This document shows, one piece after another, positions 33,826 to 44,002 of a stretch of 64,000 nt of DNA. Made by a program: the position numbers and the translations under genes. The stretch comes from Vigna angularis (lineage: Eukaryota; Streptophyta; Magnoliopsida; Fabales; Fabaceae). The stretch is taken from positions 20,506,825 to 20,570,824 of the forward strand of contig NC_068974.1 in the NCBI RefSeq assembly GCF_016808095.1, given 5' to 3'. A model generated the notes under the pieces. The model saw only the letters and a list, made by a program, of their open reading frames with translations, was not told the origin of the DNA and did no database searches. Every line of letters starts with the position of its first letter. Position 1 is the first letter of the stretch.

Positions 33826-35015
33826 TTAAGTCGGTTTTGATTTTGGTATAAATACCCATTCTTTTACCCTAATTTTTGTTGCCCAAAAAACCGATCAGAA
33901 CACGGCAAGAGGATTTGGGGGGTAGCTGACAAAGCTGGTTTATTAAGTCCAGATCCTCGGGAGCCATCTGGGGTTTAGGCCAGGAAAGGACTTTCCGCGG
34001 ATCTCGGGTCCAGTAGAAAGGAAACTTGGCTTCGCCGGTCGGGGAGCAAAAGCTCTGGTAGCCGGTTTCCGTCGGCACGACTTTAAAGAAGTGATTTTTA
34101 AAGTCTTTGTAGGAGCTGTTGTAGAGAGCTAATAGATGTTTGTTCCCGACCGTCCAGAAGGAAACCCAAGGCTTGGACGGGTGGGGCTGTACGTGGAAGA
34201 AATAAAGGAAGGCGGCAGGAGTCGGTTTGAGAGCTAAACCAGAGCAGATGGCGGAGAACGCTTGCATGAAGGCCCACCCGTTCGGATGGAGCTGGGTGGG
34301 AGCAACGTTAAGGGTTCTCAGTACACCCATCTGGAAATCAGAGAAGGGCAGAAGAACCTTTAAATCCTTGAACATCGTGGCATAGACGTAGAAGAAGTCA
34401 GAGGGGTAGTTGCCCCGACCGTGGCAGACGCGCTCGGTCCTCTGACAAATGGCTAGTTTGAAATGCCTAGCGTCGGCAGCACTCTTGACCAAGCAGATGT
34501 GGGTGATTAAGTTGCGGAAAGCCTGGCGATCGTAGAAAGAGGAGGGAAGTTGCCTAACTTCATGAGGCACCCATTCGTAGCCGGGAACAGGTGGCCAAGC
34601 TCGGGGCTTTCCGTCCCAAGCGCCGGTTGAGTCCACGTGAATGGCAACTTCGTCAGGAGCATCGCTGTCAACCAGGAGATCGGAGGAGTTCCCTGAAGGT
34701 GAGGCCCTAGCGCCGGGACCGGTGAATGCGGCCAGGGATGAAGACGGACTGGCATCGTCATTGTCAGTATACCCCCTACCCTCGTCGCCGGAGAAATCAG
34801 AAGACATGATTACCTGAGGAGTGGAGAGCCAAAGGAGCAGAGGAAGATTCAGAGGAAGGAGAGGCTGGCGACGACAAGAAGATTAAAGTGAAAAATTAGG
34901 GTAAAAGAATGGGTATTTATACCAAAATCAAAACCGACTTAATAAACCAGCTTTGTGAGCTACCCCCCAAATCCTCTTGCCGTGTTCTGATCGGTTTTTT
35001 GGGCAACAAAAATCT
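33826..35015. repeat. Inverted repeats bounding an inverted gene segment
   Basis: Two sequences occur in inverse orientation at each side of the 33869-34807 open frame. The promoter block with TATAAATACCC is at 33826-33877 (plus) and 34891-34942 (minus). The exon-end block with CGGTTTTTTGGGCAAC is at 33872-33945 (minus) and 34936-35015 (plus). The blocks meet at ATTTTT on the left and GACTTAA on the right. Both are short homologies shared by the two joined sequences. Confidence 0.9.
33869..34807 (-). pseudogene. Tat extra gene, N-terminal half, in inverted position
   Basis: The 312-residue open frame resembles the N-terminal domain of the gypsy-associated plant proteins annotated as putative gypsy-type transposon protein. 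Visible conserved parts are ICQRTERVCHGRGNYPSDFF, LPFSDFQMGVLRTLNVAPTQ, LHPNGWAF, FWTVGNKHLLALYN, FFKVVPTE and FPFYWTRDPRKV. Upstream on the minus strand are a TATA box (TATAAATACCC, about 34910-34921) and a 90-bp leader. The frame ends at a TAG created where the segment was joined to promoter sequence. In an unrearranged element this half would lie on the plus strand and continue into the coiled-coil half at 34936-36098. The function of such proteins is unknown. Alone it is a truncated protein. Confidence 0.8.
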
Positions 35016-36098
35016 TCCATCTAATGTGTTCGGTAAGCTATTTTTGATCGCCTTTCATTGAGCAGCCGTTTGGAACTTATCTGAATTTTCTTCCGCTTTA
35101 CAGATTACTTATCGAAGATGGATTCTTCCAAGAACAGTACCTTCGCCCGCCTGTTCGCTCAAAGAGGGGGCGACGTGAGAAAACCGGGCAGGAGCTCATC
35201 CCACGCCCCATCCACTGTCGCCAGACTTGTCACTCCTCGTCCAGTGCAATAGGCTTCCATTCCTCCCCCTCCAGTCGAGACTGTGGCCGAGCAAGCTTCT
35301 CCTCCCAAGTCCCCCTCGAAGAAGAAGGGGAAACGAAAAGCCGCTCGGGAGACTTCAGCCGAGTCTAAGCGTGCGAAGAGGAGTTTGTCCGACGGGCCTC
35401 CTCCCCCCAGTCTTATGAATCCCAACTCATGGGTGGCCAAGCATCTCCATTTCGACCATTTCGCTGAGGAAAAGGCCCTGGTCAGTGGGATGACCGAGGA
35501 AGAAGCCTCCAACATGGCTCTGGAGCTGACGGCACGGGCGGCTTTGTGTCAGACCTATGCCGCCCATAAAAAAGCCTCCGCTTCCGCCGAGCTTCAAGCG
35601 CTCCAAGCAAAGTTGGACTCTACTGTCAAGGCCAACCAGGATCTTACCCTTCAGTTGGCCGAGACCGAACGGATGGCGGAAGAGGATAAGAAGAAAGCCA
35701 GCACACTGTTGGCCGAGGCTCGCGCTACTCAGCGTCGTATGCAACAGTCTTTGGATGATGCCAAATTGGACCTTCAAAAAGCCACCTCTTCCAACGCAAC
35801 TTTGACAACCGAGCGGGATTCCCTTCGCAGTGAAGTAACCAAGTTGGAGGCAAAAGTTAAGCTGTTGGGCAACGAAGTGGTGAACGAGCATGTGCTCGGT
35901 TTTGACAAGGCTCTCGCCCAATGTAATCTTCTTTTCCAAGTGCCTACCGACGACCCCCGCCTCGACGTGAGCATGATGGTGGTGGACAATAAACTAGTTC
36001 CAATCCAAATTCCGCCATCTTTTCCTCCGGTTGGCCAGAATGTCGAAGCTGCCGTCGAAGTGGTTGGGGAGACCGGTGAAGCTGCGGGCCAATCCTAA
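34936..36098 (+). pseudogene. Tat extra gene, C-terminal coiled-coil half
   Basis: The plus-strand end of exon 1 (34936-35032, QLPPKSSCRVLIGFLGNKN then LPSNVF) is followed by an intron with GTAAGC donor and TTTACAG acceptor (35033-35103), and exon 2 from 35104. Exon 2 is open except for a TAG at 35250-35252, after which 35283-36098 runs 271 residues. The latter has a Lys/Arg-rich stretch (KKKGKRKAARE), then about 120 residues of Ala/Glu/Lys heptad coiled coil, and FDKALAQCNLLFQ near the end. Its strand is opposite to pol, as reported for the antisense genes of Tat elements. The head of the gene has been inverted away, so no normal promoter-ATG is left in phase. Confidence 0.8.
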
Positions 36099-36283
36099 GT
36101 GTTTAGACCTAGGATTTTACCGCTTTAGAACTTGTATTGTAACACCTTTTGGATATTAATGAAAAAATTTCAAGTTCCTTTTGCCTTTTTGCCTTCTCCA
36201 TGTTTACTTGCATTTTCCTGTTTTACTTGTCTTCTCGCGCATAAATTTTCATTTCGAGCTTGGTTTGCCTCGTAATAATGCCG

Positions 36284-37015
36284 CTCGGTTTAGGTCTTAG
36301 GAGCTCTCTAGAAGCGTGCCCTAAGACCAAGGTGAGAGTTCACGAGAGAAATCTGCCTCACCTGCTCGGTTTAGGTCTTAGGAGCTCTCTAGAAGCGTGC
36401 CCTAAGACCAAGGTGAGAGTTCACGAGAGAAATCTGCCTCACCCGCTCGGTTTAGGTCTTAGAAGCTCTCTAGAAGTGTTCCTTAAGACCAAGGTGAGAG
36501 TTCACGAGAGAAATCTACCTCACCCGCTTGGTTTAGGTCTTAGGAGCTCTCTAGAAGCGTGCCCTAAGACCAAGGTGAGAGTTCACGAGAGAAATCTGCC
36601 TCACCCGCCCGGTTTAGGTCTTAGGAGCTCTCTAGAAGCGTTCCCTAAGACCAAGGTGAGAGTTCACGAGAGAAATCTGCCTCACTCGCTCGGTTTAGGT
36701 CTTAGGAGCTCTCTAGAAGCGTGCCCTAAGACCAAGGTGAGAGTTCACGAGAGAAATCTGCCTCACCCGCTCGGTTTAGGTCTTAGGAGCTCTCTAGAAG
36801 CGTGCCCTAAGACCAAGGTGAGAGTTCACGAGAGAAATCTGCCTCACCCGCTCGGTTTAGGTCTTAGGAGCTCTCTAGAAGCGTGCCCTAAGACCAAGGT
36901 GAGAGTTCACGAGAGAAATCTGCCTCACCCGCTCGGTTTAGGTCTTAGGAGCTCTCTAGAAGCGTGCCCTAAGACCAAGGTGAGAGTTCACGAGAGAAAT
37001 CTGTCTCACCCGCTC
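36284..37015. repeat. Nine-copy 81-bp double-hairpin tandem array
   Basis: Nine units of 81 bp are nearly identical. Each has a 9-bp perfect stem, GGTCTTAGG with CCTAAGACC, and a second stem, GGTGAG with CTCACC. Since 81 is divisible by three, a 254-residue plus-strand frame (36260-37024) stays open as a repeating peptide; I regard it as a by-product. The array lies just after integrase in element orientation and parallels the array at 25.3-26.8 kb. Confidence 0.96.
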
Positions 37016-37089
37016 GGCTGTTAACACATGACGAAAATTTCGTGTGACAAACAATGTATTATTGATATGAAATAACAAGTACAAAGCTC

Positions 37090-38136
37090 TTAGCTGAAAT
37101 AAAATTTTAAATGAGACGTGTTCCACGTATTGGGTATAGCCTTTCCCGTTGGGTGCTCCAGGCGGTATGCTCCATTTTGTAAATTCTCTACAATCCTGAA
37201 CGGACCCTCCCAATTTGCAGCTAATTTTCCCGCCGATCGGTTTCGTCGGGCTTCTGCTGTTTTTCTCCACACAAGGTCTCCTTCAGCAAATTGTCGCGGC
37301 TTGACCTTGGTGTTATAGCGCCTCGCCAATAGTCTCTTTTTAGCCTCCGCTCGGATCATAGCCACCTCTCTGCGCTCGTCCAAAGTGTCCAACTCCACGC
37401 GGAGCTCCTCATTGTTATCTTGTAGATTTTGGACTTCCCTTCGAATAGTAGGTTCTCCTACTTCGACCGGTAACATTGCGTCCATCCCATACATTAAGTT
37501 GAACGGGGTTTCCCCCGTTGTACCATGCGGCGTGTAGCGATACCCCCAAAGGACCTCCTAAAGTTCATCTACCCAGAGACCTTTGGCTTCTCCCAGCCTT
37601 TTCTTCAACTCCAAGACTATTACCTTGTTGACCGCTTCCACTTGACCGTTTGTTTGAGGATGTTCCACCGAGCTCGTGACATGCTTAATTCCCAGATTTT
37701 TATAGAATTTACCTAAGCCTTTATCAATGAACTGTCGACCATTGTCTGTAACTATGACCTTGGGAATTCCAAATCTGCAGATGAGCGTCCATACAAACTT
37801 TTGAACCCTCGCGGCCGTGATCGTTGCGAGCGGTTTTCCCTCCACCCACTTGGTGAAATAATCAACAGCCACTAGCAAGAATTTCTTTTGCGCTCGGCCT
37901 ACAGAAAAAGGTCCGACAATGTCTACTCCCCACTGCGCGAACGACCATGATGACATCAAGCTGTGCAGCTCGACTGGTGGGAGATTAAGATTCTTGCCAT
38001 GCTCTTGACACTTCAAGCACTTCTGCACAAATTCTTTGCAGTCTCTCTGCGCCGTCGGCCAAAAGTAGCCCGCTCGTATGACCTTGGCACGTAACGCTCG
38101 CTGCCCTGTATGCATTCCACACGCCCCCTCGTGCAA
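37090..38136 (-). pseudogene. Tat integrase
   Basis: The zinc-binding part is HEGACGMHTGQRALRAK with KCLKCQEHGK. The catalytic core has WGVDIVGPF (first Asp), VTDNGRQF (second Asp) and HPQTNGQVEAVNK (Glu). A TAG at 37558-37560 interrupts after LWVDEL; the frame resumes EVLWGYRYTPHGTTGETPF and MYGMDAMLPVEV. The C-terminal part has FAEGDLVWRK, KLAANWEGPFRI and ends NTWNTSHLKFYF. A second TAG (38137-38139) separates it from RNase H. Integrase would insert the DNA copy; it is broken here. Confidence 0.93.
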
Positions 38137-38139
38137 CTA

Positions 38140-40698
38140 CCTCATCACATATGCGGTTTCCTCCGAGGATATGCACTTCAATAGGGGTGATGAAAATCCT
38201 CGTTTATATAGATCTTCCCCTATTAACAAGTACCGAGCGGCCTTCTTCGCCTCAAACGTCCGGACGTGCTCACCGCTCTCCTGCCTCTTAATGATTTCTT
38301 TGATGTCTTTTCTCCAATCAGGACAATCGGAGATCTCGTGCACCGCCAGACAATCTACCGAGGGGTTCATCATAACTTGCCTTATGACCGACGACAAGTT
38401 ATCCTTCCCTTTACTGTTGGCAAGCTTGGATAAGACGTCCGCCCTCGCATTCTGCTCCCTCGGTACATGTTTAAATTCCACCGTCCGGAACTGCTTCACC
38501 AACTCCTTTACCTTGTGAAAATAACGAAGCAGCTGATCATCCTTGGTCTGGAAGCTCTCAGTTAGTTGCCCTACCACCAATTGGGAATCCGTTCGGCATT
38601 TGACCGAGACAGCCCCCAAGTCTTTAGCCAGCTCGAGCCCCGCCAGTACTACTTCGTACTCGGCCTGGTTATTACTTATCTTGAACCGAAAGACAATTGC
38701 CTGCTCCACAATAAAGTCGTCCGGTCCTTCCAACACAATCCTTGCTCCACCACCAGACTTTTCAGAGGAGCCATCTACGTAAAGGATCCATTCAGGATGC
38801 CCTTCTTCCTCCCAGGGTAACTCGACCGCAAAGTCGGCCAAATGTTGCCCTCGGATAGACCCTCTTGGTTCAAACTGGAGTCCAAATTCAGACAACTCCA
38901 CAGACCATCCTACAATTCTCCCGGCCAAATCTGGTTTACGCAGGATTTTCGCGATCGGGTGGTCCGTTCGGACTACCACCTGATAACTCTGGAAGTATGG
39001 CCTTAAGCGCCGTGCTGCTATTACAAGAGCCAAAGCGATCTTCTCGACTCGCTTGTACCTGGTTTCAGTTGGTTGCAAAGTTCGACTAACGAAGTATACA
39101 AGCTTGAACTCAGGCTGCTCTTGCACCAAAGCCGAGCTGACCGTGTCCTCCGAGTCCGCCAGGAAGAGTTGTAACGCATGCCCCTCCTCGGGTCGTCCCA
39201 TAACTGGTGGGCTGACCAATATGCTTTTAACTTCATTAAAAGCTTGTTCGCACTGGTCATCCCAATCAGCACCCGTGCTCTTCTTCATGATTCTTACTAT
39301 CGGCTTTATCCGCTCGACTAATTTTGGAATAAAGCGGGATAATGAAGTCAACCTCCCGACCAGTCTTTGAACCTCCTTCAACTTCTGCGGACTTCTCATC
39401 TCCAATATTGTTTTGCATTTGTCGGGGTTCACCTCAATTCCTCTAGTCGTCAGCAGAAATCCCAGAAATTTTCCCGCCGGCACCCCGAAAGTACACTTGG
39501 TCTGATTAAGGCGCATGTTGTACTTGCGAACCTGGTGGAACACTTCCGCCAAGTCTCTCACATGGTCTTCAACCGAGCGGCTTCTTACCACCATATCATC
39601 TACGTACACCTCCATGCATCTGCCAATCTGGTCAGCGAAGACCCTATCCATTAGCCGTTGGTAAGTGGCTCCTGCGTTCTTCAACCCGAACGACATAACA
39701 TCATAGCAGTAATTCGCCCGTTCGGTGATGAACGCTGTTTTATCGCTGTCCGGGGGAAACATGGGGATCTGATTGTATCCTGAATACGCATCCAGGAAAC
39801 TTAACACATGGAACCTTGAAGCCCCGTCCACCCACACATCAATGCTTGGTAGTAGATAAGAATCTTTAGGGCAGGCTTTATTAAGGTCTGTAAAGTCCGT
39901 ACACATTCTCCACTGCCCGCTCATCTTCTTTACCATCACAACGTTCGCCAGCCACGTTGTGTACTTGATTTCACGGATGAAATCTGCTTCCAACAACTTC
40001 TTTACTTCGACTGCCACTGCCGACCTCTTATCTTCCCCCATTCTTCTCTTCTTCTGTGCTACCGGTCGGGCCTCTTTAAACAATGCCAGCTTGTTTGACA
40101 TAACCCTTGGATGGATTCCTGGCATATCAGCTGCAGTCAGAGCAAATAAGTCTTGGTTTTTCTTCAACAAGGTGCCAATTAACCTGGCCTGATCCTCCTC
40201 CAACTCACTCTCGATGGTGGTAACTTGCTCTTCCTTTTGCCCGAGGCCGAAGGGTTTGGTCTCTCCCATCGGTTCTATCTGATCGTCAATATTAGTCCTT
40301 GGATCTAAGTCTGCCATGGCTACCTCCGATCGTCTTCTCCTCTGCCGACCGGGTGGATCTGATGACGGTGGCTGAACCTTCAGACCTGCCATATAACACT
40401 CCCGTGCGATCCTCTGATCGGACCGAACGATACAAATTTTCCTATTATCCAATGGAAACTTAAGCGTGAGGTGAGGTGTGGAAACAATTGCCTCAAATGC
40501 GTTCAGACATGGTCGTCCCAATAGCACATTGTAAGAGGTACTCGCATCCACCAGCAAGAACCTGGTTTTCACCTCCTTGCTCCGTTCGGTTCCTAGGCAC
40601 GTTCGGAGATCCACATATCCTCTTGTATCTACTCTCTCCCCCGAAAATCCTACTATTTGTTCGTTGTACGGTGCAATCAGATCTTCAGATATGTCCAT
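38140..40698 (-). pseudogene. Tat reverse transcriptase, RNase H and archaeal-type RNase H
   Basis: An 853-residue open frame. The protease tail (LLGRPCLNAFEA) comes first, then RT with KKMSGQWRMCTDFTDLNKAC, the SFLDAYSGYNQI block and the catalytic VYVDDMVVRS, then LGFLLTTRGIEVNPDK. The gypsy RNase H follows (LQLFLADSEDTVSSALVQ, VVVRTDHPI). Near residue 615 a second RNase H starts (WILYVDGSSEKSGGGARIVL, NNQAEYEVVLAGLELA, CRTDSQLVVGQL, HVPREQNARADVLSKLA). The second domain places the element in the Tat lineage. The frame is bounded by TAG codons at both ends (40699 and 38137). This part is otherwise intact. Confidence 0.95.
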
Positions 40699-41301
40699 CT
40701 ATTGGAACGTTTTCCAGTACAGAATGTTAACAGAGTTGCCTTGGTCCACCAACACCTTTCCCGTGCTATATTGAGCAATAACTGCCATTATCACCATCGG
40801 GTCATCCTCATCTGGATCGGGAGCATGGAAATCCTCATCTGTAAACGTGATTGGCGGCATAGAACGCTTTCTCACATCTACCCTGTGGACGCTTTTAAGC
40901 TCCCTCAGGTTTCTCTTCCTCGCGGATGCCGACGACCCTCTCGCAAATCCACCCGAGATAGTGTTTATCGTTCCTCGCAGCGATCGGTCATGGCTGCGAC
41001 TTCTACTCCTCTTGCGATCGGGACGCTTGTCCTCTCTCCTGTCACTTCTTTCCACCCTAGTCCTTCTGGGTGGACTTCTCGTCTTTCGTTCCTCCTTGAC
41101 AAACCTCTTCAGATGACCCGCCCGGATCAATTCTTCCACCTTATCCTTCAACACCGTGCAGTCCTCGGTGTTATGTCCTATGTTCAGATGATAGGTGCAA
41201 TGTTTAGTTCCATCTGCTTTAGGTGATGACCGGGAAGGTCTTACCTTTATTAAATCTGCACTCAGGGCTTCCTCCAGCACCCTTGCCCTTGGCATATTCA
41301 A
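40699..41301 (-). pseudogene. Tat nucleocapsid zinc knuckle and protease start
   Basis: A zinc knuckle of the Tat type, CTYHLNIGHNTEDC, is followed by an Arg/Ser/Asp-rich basic stretch (KTRSPPRRTRVERSDRREDK). Then come FTDEDFHAPDPDEDDPMVI and the protease motif VLVDQGNSVNILYW. A TAG at 40699-40701 cuts the frame where the polyprotein should continue into MDISED. The protease would process the Gag-Pol polyprotein. Confidence 0.9.
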
Positions 41302-41503
41302 TGGGGTGTACCGTTCGTACCTACCCCCCTCGGGCCATCTCTAAACTTCTGGCCCTTTGACCGTTCGCTTGTAACGAACGGCTTCTTGCCTTCTTTTTTC
41401 TCCTACCCCGAACTCGTACCTTGATCTTGTTGTCGTCTCTAGACCGCCCTCATTTCTTCTATTCGAATGAACTGAGCGGCCCTCTCTTGCAACTCGTCTA
41501 GGT

Positions 41504-42237
41504 TTAATGGGGTTTCGCGAACAAGTTATCAGCAAACGGGGAAGGTCTCAGCGTAGTAGCCAAAGTACTGATGGTAAACTTCTTGCCTACCCCCCTTACT
41601 TGCCGAGCGGTTCTGTTGAACCTGTCCATGAAATCCCTAAGACTCTCTCCCTTTTCCTGTTTGATGTTGGTCAACTCTAGATACGTCAGATTTCGCGCTC
41701 TCCCCGCCGAAAACTGTCGTTCGAACATATCCCTCAGGGTGGCAAAATTGTTAATAGTCCGAGGTCTTAACGAGTGGAACCAAGCCAAAGCTTCTCCTTT
41801 TATTGACAAAGAAAAAACTCTGCACCACACATTTTCCCTGGGGGAGTAGATGGTCATCGCGTCCACAAACGATCTCAAATGCTCTTCTGGATCCCCCGAG
41901 CCGTCATACTTCTCCAAGGTCGGGAACGCTCTATCCGAAATCTGCTCCTCCATGATCACTGCTGTGAACGGATGCAATGCTCGAGCCCGACCGGCCGGGG
42001 CCGGACGGTTTGCAGTTCGATGCGAGCCGGCCTCACTTTGTCCCCCCCTTGATAATAGCTATCAGGATTGGGATCTGTGTCCTCCTCTGCGTCCGGCTCA
42101 GTTTCCGGCATCTCTACAATTGGCGGTGTATGAGCGCGCGCGGAGGATTGGCGATTAGCTTGCGCCCCTCCAGCCGCATCACGCTCGGCTCTAAGCATTT
42201 CAATTTCCGCCTGCATTGCCTCCATTCTCCTTCTCAT
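41504..42237 (-). pseudogene. Tat gag, two overlapping frames
   Basis: The first frame (42237-41956) has a coiled-coil start (MRRRMEAMQAEIEMLRAERD) and an acidic stretch. A frameshift near 41980-42060 leads to the second frame (41977-41504) with FPTLEKYDGSGDPEEHLRSF, WCRVFSLSIKGEALAWFHSL, FERQFSAGRARNLTYLELTN and GESLRDFMDRFNRTARQVRG. It matches the gag of the intronic Tat element. Gag would form the particle shell. Confidence 0.92.
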
Positions 42238-42304
42238 CTCCTGTAAAAACGCTGTCGGGTCCTACTCCATCCTTACGGTCGAAATAGGTTGTCTTCAACT
42301 ATCC

Positions 42305-42327
42305 TCGGCCCCACGGTGGGCGCCAAA
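42305..42327 (-). promoter_or_regulatory. Primer-binding site of the Tat element
   Basis: On the minus strand, TGGCGCCCACCGTGGGG starts two bases after the 5' LTR end (AAACA). It is the position and TGGCGCC start usual for plant gypsy primer sites. The same motif is at 29435-29454 in the intronic element. Confidence 0.8.
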
Positions 42328-42328
42328 A

Positions 42329-42860
42329 TGTTTCTACTGAATGGGACCGGGGAAACTTCTACTACCTCCGCCCGGAAACACTCCTCTACCTCCGATCGAT
42401 TCCTTCTTCCTTCGCTCCTTGCGCTCGCTCTCTCTCTCTTTCCACGCTCGTCCTCCACGCAAAGGGGTTGACCTGCAGCAAACACTCCGACGCTCAAGTC
42501 AGAATGGGCTTTTAGCAAGTCTATGTAATTATCACAGAACAGAGAGTTTACCTTCTCCTTTGACTGCTATTTATATGACTTCAGAGAATATTCCCCATTA
42601 ATTTACCTTTTAATGGCTTTCAATGCGTACCTTAAATACTCGACAATGACCGTTACCTCATTAACTAATCATTCATGAGCCTTCAACTGCTGTCCCTCGC
42701 CCATAGCTTTAGGTGTTCGCCTAGCTTGGTCATATTACTCCTAAGAGAACCGATCAGACGTATCAGGCCGAGGCGCCCGATCGGACAAGTTAACTATGCT
42801 TCTACCCGATCGGCCCTCTCTAAAACTTTCCCGGTCGGTTGTCCCCCCTCGGTAGTAACA
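42329..42860 (-). repeat. Right (5') LTR of the Tat element
   Basis: 532 bp, same length as the left LTR. Ends GGTAGTAACA directly before the GACGT duplication. Confidence 0.96.
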
Positions 42861-43101
42861 GACGTGAATGAGTAGTTAAAGACATTATTTAGACACTAAA
42901 TTTTATAGGAAATGTTAAGAAAATTTTCACAAGAAACATAGTGTATTCTTTAAATGGTAGTGATAGAAGGAAGTGTGAGTCTTCAAATAAACTATTCAAG
43001 TACCTCACATTAGAATAAAAGTGTACTAACATACATGTTTTAGTTCATATAATCAATGTCTAGTTAATATAAAAAAAAGGATAGCTTAAACAACTTGATC
43101 A

Positions 43102-43992
43102 GGGGTGTTGTTCTCTTCACCACCACCCTATACTTCCTCCACCTCCCCACATTATTTTAAATACAATTATATCTTTAAGTTAAAAAGATTTTTACTTTTA
43201 TCCTATTTTAAATAATTTGAAATCCTAATTTTACTTTCCCAGCACCCACCCACGGAACTCTCTTTCCCTTTTCCCCTTTTCGTTTCACCTCCCCACCTCC
43301 CGCACTTCCATTCCTTTTTCTTCCCAGTTTTTTTTTGTTTGAAAGCTTCCATTGCCGCCGTGGTGTGAAGGAGCGTCGCCGCCGTGGTGTGGAGGAACAT
43401 CGAGGAGCATCCAGAGCATCAAAAAGTGTGAGGAAGCATACATCAACGGAGGTGACATAATAAAACAAACTCTAAAATAAAAAACGTAACCTTTAAAGGA
43501 GGTGACATCTTCAACAGATGTCAACATCCGTTTTTCCTTAAACGGATGTTGACATCCGTTGAAGGATGTTGACATCCGTTGAAGGATGTCACCTCCGTTT
43601 AAAGGTTACGTTTTTTATTTTAGGGTTTTATTTCAAGGTTTATTCGAATACGAGGAAGCACGACACGCACTGCACCACTCCATGCACTGCACCACGAGAG
43701 CGACACTGCACCACGAGAGAGAGACTGCTTGATAATTCTTTCTACCACCACCAACCTTTGCAACTTGTAGTATCTCACAACGACGAAAGAAAGAGAGAAA
43801 AAAATATAATGTTAAAATGAAAAAAAAAAAGTATTTTACTAATGTACGGGACTAGAATAAGTTATTAGTAAAATAGGTTGTGAATGGGTAAAATTAAAAA
43901 ATAATAATCCTAAAAATAAAATTTTACTGAAGGACAAAATAGTAAAGGGGAGGTGGAGGGAGAAAGGTGTGGTGGTGGAGGGAGCAACACCC
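43102..43992. mobile_element. 891-bp hAT-like element with internal hairpin
   Basis: Ends are GGGGTGTTGTTCTCTTC and the inverse, CAACACCC, with arms continuing into CACCACCACCC and GGTGGTGGAGGG. The flanks carry the 8-bp duplication CTTGATCA (43094-43101 and 43993-44000), which fits hAT. Its centre (43473-43622) is a second long inverted repeat around GGATGTTGACATCCG. Short open frames in it have no features. No transposase is present. Confidence 0.85.
43473..43622. repeat. Long inverted repeat in the hAT-like element
   Basis: Arms AAAAACGTAACCTTTAAA and TTTAAAGGTTACGTTTTT flank GGATGTTGACATCCGTTGAA repeats, giving a stem of some 60 bp. Confidence 0.85.
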
Positions 43993-44002
43993 CTTGATCA
44001 GA

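Larger units (their letters stand above)
33045..42860 (-). mobile_element. Nearly complete Tat-lineage Ty3/gypsy retrotransposon
   Basis: Two LTRs of 532 bp each (33045-33576 and 42329-42860) are flanked by the 5-bp duplication GACGT (33040-33044 and 42861-42865). In its own (minus) orientation it reads LTR, primer site, gag, zinc knuckle/protease, RT, RNase H, archaeal-type RNase H, integrase, tandem array, an antisense-side gene, polypurine tract, LTR. The second RNase H and extra gene between pol and the 3' LTR are hallmarks of the Tat lineage. By eye the LTRs differ at about 14 positions, nearly all transitions. Stops in gag, protease and integrase make it non-autonomous now. Confidence 0.95.

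Noticed and set aside
36260..37024. 254-residue repeat protein
   Set aside because: The frame follows only from the 81-bp period of the hairpin array; there is no start context or homology I can see.
38078..40730. Several plus-strand open frames over the Tat pol
   Set aside because: They are antisense shadows of the RT/RNase H coding sequence with no motifs.
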